Assembly: GCA_030671745.1 (NCBI GenBank) | Contig: DAOVHT010000033.1 | Span: 1 to 10,825 of the forward strand | Length of the DNA: 10,825 bases | Source: Candidatus Nanohaloarchaea archaeon | Lineage (GTDB): Archaea > EX4484-52 > GLR71 | Direction: 5' to 3' | In this document: positions 6,227 through 10,825 of the stretch, in pieces | Numbering within the stretch: the stretch's first letter is position 1 | Layout of the letters: each line of letters begins with the position of its first letter | Position numbers and translations under genes: made by a program | The notes under the pieces: generated by a model | Told to the model about the DNA's origin: nothing | The model's input: only the letters and a program-made list of their open reading frames with translations | Database searches by the model: none

Positions 6227-7104
6227 AGACCATAACCATCCTTTCAGGAAAAGGTGGAGTCGGAAAAAGCAGTATCGTCGCGTCATTGGCTGTGGCCTTT
6301 TCAAAAGACAAAAGATTGATCTGTGCAGATTGTGATGTGGACGCCTCAAATCTGTCATTGGTCTTCGGTGCCGATAGGTATGAGCGATGGGATGACATAT
6401 CAACCAATGAAAAGGCGATGTTTGACTTAGATAGATGTAACTCCTGCAAGAGATGTTTTGATCAATGTTATTTTAATGCGATCGCATGGGAAAACAACAG
6501 ACCTAAACTTAAAGACTTCAGTTGTGAGGGTTGCGGGCTGTGCGAACTTGTCTGCCCTCAAGATGCGATCTCTCTTGAATCTGTAAACAATGCAAAGATC
6601 GGTTATGCAAGCACAAGATATGGTTTTGATGTGGTTTCGGCGCAATTGAATCCTGGAGCATCCGGTTCGGGAAAAGTTGTTTCTGAAGTGAAGAAAAAAG
6701 CAAGAGAGATGGGTGCTGAAGCGGAGATCATGTTGGTAGATTCAGCGGCAGGCATCGGATGCCCGGTGATTGCATCGGTTACAGGATCAGATTATGCGAT
6801 CATTGTGACCGAACCTACACCATCCGGTTTTTCAGACATGAAAAAAGCTTTTGAAACAGTAAAACATTTTAACATCCCTACTGGAATAATCATCAACAGA
6901 TTTGATCTCAATCTCGCGCAGACAAAGACCATTGAAGGATTTGCAGATGCAAATAGATTAAAGATACTTGCAAGAATCCCATTCGATAAGAGATTTGCAG
7001 AAGCATTGACTGAGATGACACCGATAATAGAATATGAAAAAGATTATGAAACATTATTTGACAAGCTTAAGGTATCAATCTCAAAAGAACTCAGGTTAAA
7101 CTGA
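6223..7104 (+). CDS. MinD/Mrp-family ATPase with inserted 2[4Fe-4S] ferredoxin domain (copy 2)
   Basis: A 293-aa paralogue of the preceding gene. SGKGGVGKSS (residues 8-17) is the deviant Walker A motif, CADCDVDASN is switch I, and EIMLVDSAAGIGCPV is Walker B (D173). The inserted ferredoxin has C72, C75, C78, C82 and C101, C104, C107, C111; the first motif ends with Tyr rather than the usual Pro, the second with Pro. The segment LNPGASGSGKVVSEV (about 142-156) is present here and replaced in copy 1, so the two are specialised and probably form a heterodimer. The ribosome-binding site GGAGGTGATCA (6208-6218), inside the end of copy 1, is a near-perfect complement to the archaeal 16S tail, so translation should be strong. 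It is the last gene of the operon, convergent with the PurF-like gene. Confidence 0.9.
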   Translation: MKTITILSGKGGVGKSSIVASLAVAFSKDKRLICADCDVDASNLSLVFGADRYERWDDISTNEKAMFDLDRCNSCKRCFDQCYFNAIAWENNRPKLKDFSCEGCGLCELVCPQDAISLESVNNAKIGYASTRYGFDVVSAQLNPGASGSGKVVSEVKKKAREMGAEAEIMLVDSAAGIGCPVIASVTGSDYAIIVTEPTPSGFSDMKKAFETVKHFNIPTGIIINRFDLNLAQTKTIEGFADANRLKILARIPFDKRFAEALTEMTPIIEYEKDYETLFDKLKVSISKELRLN

Positions 7105-7136
7105 AATCATCCTATCGACAGAATTTATATGTTCAC

Positions 7137-7262
7137 AAGCATCCAGTTTTCGCCCATAATCATTATGCACACGCCTAACGGTCTTCTTGCCTGTTCCTAT
7201 ATTTTTACTAAGTATTTTTTAGTGTACTGCTTCAATAATGTTGCCCGAATAATTTACTTCAG
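7137..7262 (-). pseudogene. Decayed fragment of a Nudix hydrolase gene
   Basis: This segment is homologous to the intact Nudix gene at 110-688. By hand alignment, 7222-7262 matches 614-654 without gaps at 36 of 41 bases, and 7137-7209 matches 518-590 without gaps at about 52 of 73; the bases between differ by an 11-base deletion. Read on the minus strand it gives EVNYSGNIIEAVH and then a TAA stop (7219-7221). In the shifted frame it gives KI, a TAG stop (7197-7199, where the intact gene has Tyr), then EQARRPLGVCIMIMGENWML, matching EQAIRSPGVRVMIVNGNRML. The N-terminal end and the Nudix box are absent. It therefore cannot make a working enzyme. It fills nearly all the space between the MinD-like gene and the PurF-like gene. 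Confidence 0.85.
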
Positions 7263-8944
7263 CAACTGCATCTGCTGCCGCCAACGCACCCATAAGCATA
7301 CGCAGGACCTAAAAGCATCTCAATCGGTTTGACTGGCATATAGATTACTTTTTCAATTCCAAGATATTCTGCTGCATCTCTCTCAAATAAATCCAAGTGA
7401 TTTACAACCCTATCATATATTTCTTGTTCAGCTATGTCTGGATATAATTTTTGCGGGAATTGATGTCCATATTTCATATTTATGCCATCATAGCATGCAT
7501 TTATTATCGGTGGTGATCCAACAATTAATATAATATTTTCAGCACCCTTATCTTTGCAGTTTTTTATTACATCAAGAATGTTTCTGCCAGTTACAACACT
7601 ATCTTCCCCGATGATTATATTTTCCGGCATATCTCTATATAGCAGTTTTTCAGGTCTGTTTTCTTCTCTGTCTTTTTGGTCTTTTAAAAAGTCACGAGGC
7701 GTTTGACCATTAGATCTCTTATATTGTTCATTTATTGATATGTATTCTCCTAGTGTTATTCCTCTATTATTTTTTATGGCCTCTAGGCTAAGACCTCCCA
7801 TGACAGAAAGACCACTTCTTGGAACACCTGCGCCAGTTCTATATTGTTCTGGTATCTCATCACCTCGAAGCCTGAAAAGCCATTGTCCGATAAGTTCTCT
7901 TGCAGTCATGCATGAATGGTTCTTTTGAGATTTTTCAATTGCCTCTTTAGAGGGAATATAATATTCCATTTCAATATTTCCGTTCAAGACTTCAATGAAA
8001 TCTGGATCAAACATTTGTGGGGGTAGCGGGTCACTGTAACTTGTATGATCTTGAAGATAAACCGGTCCTTCAAAAAAGCAATAGGGATTGGGATTATCTG
8101 TGATTTTTTCAGTTTCATGTAAAATGATATCGTTTTCATATATGAATGTATGCAACATACCAGGTTCTATCATTCTTACATTTTCACTATGTATTCCTGA
8201 ATTGATAAGATGTCCTGTCTCTGATGCGAGCGCAAAAAAATCGGGTGTATCAGCGATTGCAAGTGGTCGTCTGCCACAGCGATAGGCAAAAAGACCTTCA
8301 AATCCATCTACATTCGCATCAGCAATGAATGAATATGTACCATTTACATCATTTATTGCTTCTTTCATTGTCTTTGCTAAATCACCATCGTTTTCAATAA
8401 GACCTGAGAATAGATAAGCTGCAAGAAGCATGCTGTCTGACTTGTCTTCAGAGTCATCAAAAAAATATCCCCTTTCAGAAAATATTTTATCTTTTTTAGG
8501 GATCCCAATCTCTCCATTATGTGCAAGCGTTAATACATTGTTTCCTTTAAAACTGTCTTTTGCATAAGGTGGATGTATATTGTCTCCGTTGAATACTTCT
8601 ATCTGTTTATCATTACCACTGCCATCAGCATATACAACTATTGGTTGTGCATTAAGTAAGGTGCCATCTCCATTTGTAGTAAATCTTGCTTGTGCTATCA
8701 TCTTTTGTGGTGTTTTAATGCCTTTATAGAATGCCTGTATTGCTTCAGCATCAGCAAAATGACCCTCATACCTTATCCTACTAAGATTATTATTATTTGG
8801 TTCTGTGTTTATCACAGTAAGGCCACAGCTTGATTCCCCTCTATTTGTTATAGCAGAATTTATCTGTTCGGCGACATTTTGCATATTTTTTATTGAAGAA
8901 ATAGAACCGATATGTTTGGGCACTATTGCCTCAATACCACACAT
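7259..8944 (-). CDS. Divergent PurF-like glutamine amidotransferase / phosphoribosyltransferase
   Basis: The protein (561 aa) has the architecture of amidophosphoribosyltransferase. The N-terminal Ntn glutaminase domain has nucleophile Cys2 (MCGI), NRGESSCG, ARFTTNGDGTLLNAQP, LAHNGEI (N143, G144) and SDSMLL. The C-terminal half resembles a type I PRTase: VPRSG (PDSG in PurF), the would-be PRPP loop IIIGEDSVVTGRN (residues 443-455), and SPPIINACYDGI. The loop departs from the PurF consensus VDDSIVRGTT: DD is ED, R is T and TT is RN; the NrYvGRTFI segment of PurF is not recognisable. It is also longer than usual PurF (about 470-500 aa). The chain ends in CVGGSRCSC. It may be a divergent purine-pathway enzyme or a related amidotransferase with another acceptor. 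A TATA box at 8966-8974 fits a leaderless start at 8944. The gene looks more AT-rich than its neighbours. Confidence 0.75.
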   Translation of the reverse strand: MCGIEAIVPKHIGSISSIKNMQNVAEQINSAITNRGESSCGLTVINTEPNNNNLSRIRYEGHFADAEAIQAFYKGIKTPQKMIAQARFTTNGDGTLLNAQPIVVYADGSGNDKQIEVFNGDNIHPPYAKDSFKGNNVLTLAHNGEIGIPKKDKIFSERGYFFDDSEDKSDSMLLAAYLFSGLIENDGDLAKTMKEAINDVNGTYSFIADANVDGFEGLFAYRCGRRPLAIADTPDFFALASETGHLINSGIHSENVRMIEPGMLHTFIYENDIILHETEKITDNPNPYCFFEGPVYLQDHTSYSDPLPPQMFDPDFIEVLNGNIEMEYYIPSKEAIEKSQKNHSCMTARELIGQWLFRLRGDEIPEQYRTGAGVPRSGLSVMGGLSLEAIKNNRGITLGEYISINEQYKRSNGQTPRDFLKDQKDREENRPEKLLYRDMPENIIIGEDSVVTGRNILDVIKNCKDKGAENIILIVGSPPIINACYDGINMKYGHQFPQKLYPDIAEQEIYDRVVNHLDLFERDAAEYLGIEKVIYMPVKPIEMLLGPAYAYGCVGGSRCSC

Positions 8945-8965
8945 AATTATATTTATATGGAAAGA

Positions 8966-8974
8966 TATTTAATA
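8966..8974 (-). promoter_or_regulatory. TATA box for the PurF-like gene
   Basis: The minus strand reads TATTAAATA. Its centre (8970) is 26 bp before the ATG at 8944. No ribosome-binding site precedes that ATG, so a leaderless transcript is likely. Confidence 0.45.
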
Positions 8975-9017
8975 CTATTTTTGAGATTTATTTATTTCCC
9001 TAAATCCATCACCAACA

Positions 9018-9032
9018 TTTAAAAGATTATAC
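9018..9032 (+). promoter_or_regulatory. Promoter region of aspS
   Basis: TTTAAAAG (9018-9025) and the overlapping GATTATAC (9025-9032) are the only TATA-like elements before aspS. The first is centred about 34 bp, the second about 27 bp, before the ATG at 9056, so the transcript is leaderless or has a leader of a few bases. The divergent PurF-like promoter is about 50 bp away. Confidence 0.4.
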
Positions 9033-9055
9033 ACTACAATTATCAATTGATTTCA

Positions 9056-10348
9056 ATGGAACGGACATATTCTTCAGACATTAAGGCAGGCGCAAAAGTA
9101 CGGCTCTCAGGCTGGGTCCACGAGAAAAGAGACTTCGGCAAACTGATATTTCTTATAGTGCGAGACATGGACGGTCTTGCGCAGGTGACCGCAAAGACAG
9201 GCGTGACCGATGACAAATTAATCACACAAGTAAAAGCAATCGGCAAAGAGTTCGTGGTAGACATCGAAGGCACTGCAGAACAGAATGACCGCGCACCCAA
9301 CGGTGTCGAGATAAAACCTACAAAGATAACAGTAATCTCAGAGGCCGCATCACCATTGCCTATAGAATCCACAGGCAAGGTCCAGTCAGACCTTGACACA
9401 CGCCTAGACAACAGGTTCCTTGACCTCAGACGCCCTGAAGTGAGAGCAATCTTCACAGTCCAGAACCAGATAATAAAATCATTCAGGAAAACTCTTGACG
9501 CACAAAAGTTCATCGAGATAACACCTCCAGGTGTAATTGCAGCATCCTCAGAAGGTGGCGCAGAACTGTTCCCGATTCCTTACTACAACAAGGAAGCATT
9601 CCTTGCTCAGAGTCCGCAGATCTACAAACAGATGGCAGTCATGGGTGGTATGGAAAAAGTATCTATGATAACTCCTGTCTGGCGAGCAGAAAGATCAAAC
9701 ACGACAAGACACCTGTCCGAAGTAAGACAGATGGACATCGAGATGGGTTTTGCAACAGACAAGGAAGCTATAGCAGTATTGGATGACGTGGTCCATACGA
9801 TATTCAAAGACGTGAAAGATAACTGCGAAACTCAATTAAAGCTTATAGGCACAGATTTCAAAGTACCTAAACTGCCATTGAAGCAGATCACATACACGGA
9901 TGCCCTGACAAAACTTGAGACCGAAGGCATCAAGATCAAATGGGGTGAAGACCTGTCTACTCCTGCAGAGAAGAAGATCTGCGAACTTATGGGTTGGGAT
10001 GAACCATTCTACATAACAGAGTGGCCGACTGATGTGCGCGCATTCTATTCAATGCCTGACGAGAAGAACCCGAAGATCTGCCGAGCATTCGACCTTATGT
10101 TCAGAGGCGTTGAACTTTTATCCGGTGCACAACGAATCCATATACCCGAACTACTTATAGAGCGTCTTACAGCTAAAGGCATGGATCCTGAAAACTTCAA
10201 GTTCTACATTGACACTTTCAGGTACGGCGCACCACCTCACGCAGGCTGGTCAATAGGTCTTGAACGAATTACTATGCTTTTAACAGATAGAGATAACATA
10301 AGAGAAGCATGCCTGTTCCCACGAGATCCGAAAAGGCTGACACCTTAA
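9056..10348 (+). CDS. aspS: Aspartyl-tRNA synthetase, archaeal type, predicted non-discriminating
   Basis: A class IIb aminoacyl-tRNA synthetase that charges tRNA with Asp using ATP. Of 430 aa, a normal archaeal length, the N-terminal OB-fold anticodon domain is about 1-100 (RTYSSDI, SGWVHEKRDFG). The catalytic domain has motif 1 near FIEITPPGVI, LAQSPQIYKQ, motif 2 VWRAERSNTTRH (R210), and motif 3 GWSIGLERI (R404), and it ends in the typical FPRDPKRLTP. In archaeal AspRS, Trp and Lys at positions equivalent to 26 and 85 of the Thermococcus enzyme mark discriminating forms; here they are His22 and Pro81, the non-discriminating pair, so it should also make Asp-tRNA(Asn). I chose the ATG at 9056-9058 because it gives the family start M.RTYSS; a TTG at 9047 would add MIS. 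Confidence 0.97.
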   Translation: MERTYSSDIKAGAKVRLSGWVHEKRDFGKLIFLIVRDMDGLAQVTAKTGVTDDKLITQVKAIGKEFVVDIEGTAEQNDRAPNGVEIKPTKITVISEAASPLPIESTGKVQSDLDTRLDNRFLDLRRPEVRAIFTVQNQIIKSFRKTLDAQKFIEITPPGVIAASSEGGAELFPIPYYNKEAFLAQSPQIYKQMAVMGGMEKVSMITPVWRAERSNTTRHLSEVRQMDIEMGFATDKEAIAVLDDVVHTIFKDVKDNCETQLKLIGTDFKVPKLPLKQITYTDALTKLETEGIKIKWGEDLSTPAEKKICELMGWDEPFYITEWPTDVRAFYSMPDEKNPKICRAFDLMFRGVELLSGAQRIHIPELLIERLTAKGMDPENFKFYIDTFRYGAPPHAGWSIGLERITMLLTDRDNIREACLFPRDPKRLTP

Positions 10349-10364
10349 TTTTTTCTTTTTTTTT
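10349..10364 (+). terminator. T-run terminator after aspS
   Basis: Immediately after the aspS stop codon comes six T, one C and nine T. Archaeal RNA polymerase stops at such T-runs without needing a hairpin, and none is seen here. The run separates aspS from the promoter of the next gene. Confidence 0.65.
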
Positions 10365-10373
10365 AAACATTAA

Positions 10374-10382
10374 CTTTAAATA
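10374..10382 (+). promoter_or_regulatory. TATA box for the flavoprotein gene
   Basis: CTTTAAATA, centred at 10378, would place the transcription start near 10404, giving a leader of about 13 bases before the GTG start at 10417. Confidence 0.4.
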
Positions 10383-10416
10383 GGATTAATCCCGAATATG
10401 TCTTATACTTCTTTAG

Positions 10417-10825
10417 GTGAAAACTATTTCAAAAGAATATGACATGATAATTGTAGGTGCAGGTACTGCAGGTTGTACTTGCGCAATCCGTGCAGCTCGC
10501 AAGGGTCTGAATGTTGCGATAGTTGAGCGGAAAGAAAAGAAGAAGATAGGCGACAAGGTCTGCGGTGATCTGATAGGTTACGACCTTATAACCTGGATGA
10601 AAAAGACACTTGACCTTGATTATTCAAGAAACAAGTCGATAAATTATATAATTGATGGTGTGACTACTTATTCTCCAAACAAGAAAACCCAAATGTCAAC
10701 AACATACAGATGTGCAATGATAAACCGTCACAGATTCGGTCAGAATCTATTGAAAGATGCATTAAAAGAAGGATGCAGACTGTATGATGCAACAATCTGC
10801 GTCGAACCTGTAATCAATGATAATT
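10417..10825 (+). CDS. Geranylgeranyl reductase family FAD protein, N-terminal part (cut by window end)
   Basis: The first 136 residues of a flavoprotein. YDMIIVGAGTAGCTCAIRAARKGLNVAIVER is the Rossmann-type FAD site (GAGTAG glycines, acidic Glu at the end of the second strand), given here only as a label of residues 8-38. The following KKIGDKVCGDLIG is the K.CGD motif typical of geranylgeranyl reductases, which saturate the isoprenoid chains of archaeal membrane lipids or of quinone/chlorophyll precursors. INRHRFGQNLLKDALKEG is a usual follow-up (R..f...L...a...G). The start is GTG at 10417, because a TAG stop lies directly before it in frame; an internal ATG at 10444 would cut into the first strand. 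The C-terminal substrate domain is outside the window, so the exact substrate is open. Confidence 0.8.
   Translation, partial: MKTISKEYDMIIVGAGTAGCTCAIRAARKGLNVAIVERKEKKKIGDKVCGDLIGYDLITWMKKTLDLDYSRNKSINYIIDGVTTYSPNKKTQMSTTYRCAMINRHRFGQNLLKDALKEGCRLYDATICVEPVINDN

Noticed and set aside
2864..7104. Nitrogen fixation cluster, given NifX-like and Mrp/ferredoxin ATPases.
   Set aside because: There is no nifH, nifD, nifK or true NifB radical-SAM part in the window, and this gene set occurs widely without nitrogenase.
7129..7332. Plus-strand 67-aa open frame between the MinD-like and PurF-like genes.
   Set aside because: It is the antisense shadow of the decayed Nudix fragment and of the end of the PurF-like gene, and it has no ribosome-binding site.
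9043..9513. Minus-strand 156-aa open frame within aspS.
   Set aside because: It is an antisense shadow of a highly conserved gene, with composition set by aspS codons.
1..10825. CRISPR array, tRNA, rRNA, insertion sequence or attachment site.
   Set aside because: I saw no regularly spaced repeats, tRNA-like folds or CCA-ended genes, transposase motifs, or flanking direct repeats in any gap between genes. The gaps are all short (largest about 150 bp, filled by the Nudix remnant).

Overview
The window looks like chromosomal DNA from an archaeon. It carries an archaeal-type aspartyl-tRNA synthetase and the start of a geranylgeranyl-reductase-family flavoprotein (archaeal lipid saturation). Several genes have TATA boxes about 26 bp before the start codon, which suggests leaderless mRNAs. 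Genes inside operons carry GGTGA / GGAGGTGATCA ribosome-binding sites, and a long T-run follows aspS. Base composition is AT-rich to moderate. I cannot place it to a phylum; a euryarchaeal or related lineage is a guess.

Layout. (1) 110-2236, minus strand: a Nudix hydrolase; a two-gene unit of a His/Asp/Glu-rich lipoprotein and a small DUF4405-type membrane cytochrome-like protein; and a ZIP metal transporter. A triple 8-bp inverted/direct repeat (1427-1452) lies upstream of the lipoprotein gene. (2) 2352-7104, plus strand: a tightly packed six-gene operon. It encodes a DUF134 DNA-binding protein with a zinc ribbon, a tandem NifX/NifB-like protein, a BASS/ACR3-like permease fused to CBS domains, a DUF302 protein, and two MinD/Mrp-type ATPases each with an inserted 2[4Fe-4S] ferredoxin domain. 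Gaps are 35, 13 and 18 bp, plus two 4-bp ATGA overlaps. (3) 7137-7262: a decayed copy of part of the Nudix gene from the start of the window. (4) 7259-8944, minus: a divergent PurF-like glutamine amidotransferase/phosphoribosyltransferase whose stop codon lies in the Nudix-derived sequence. (5) 9056-10348, plus: aspS. (6) 10417 to the window end: a partial flavoprotein.

How the genes may work together. The DUF134, NifX-like and paired ferredoxin-MinD genes form a recurring partnership of unknown function, thought to concern Fe-S or metal-cofactor handling. Here a cysteine-free ACR3-like permease with a CBS sensor domain and a DUF302 protein sit in the middle of it, coupled by overlaps and short gaps. 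This is the best candidate in the window for an undescribed system: a transporter and a redox/ATPase module under a DUF134 regulator. The neighbouring ZIP transporter and His-rich lipoprotein/cytochrome pair are consistent with a metal theme, but they are on the other strand and a link is inference. The aspS product has the residue pair expected of a non-discriminating enzyme, which predicts that Asn-tRNA is made by transamidation in this organism.
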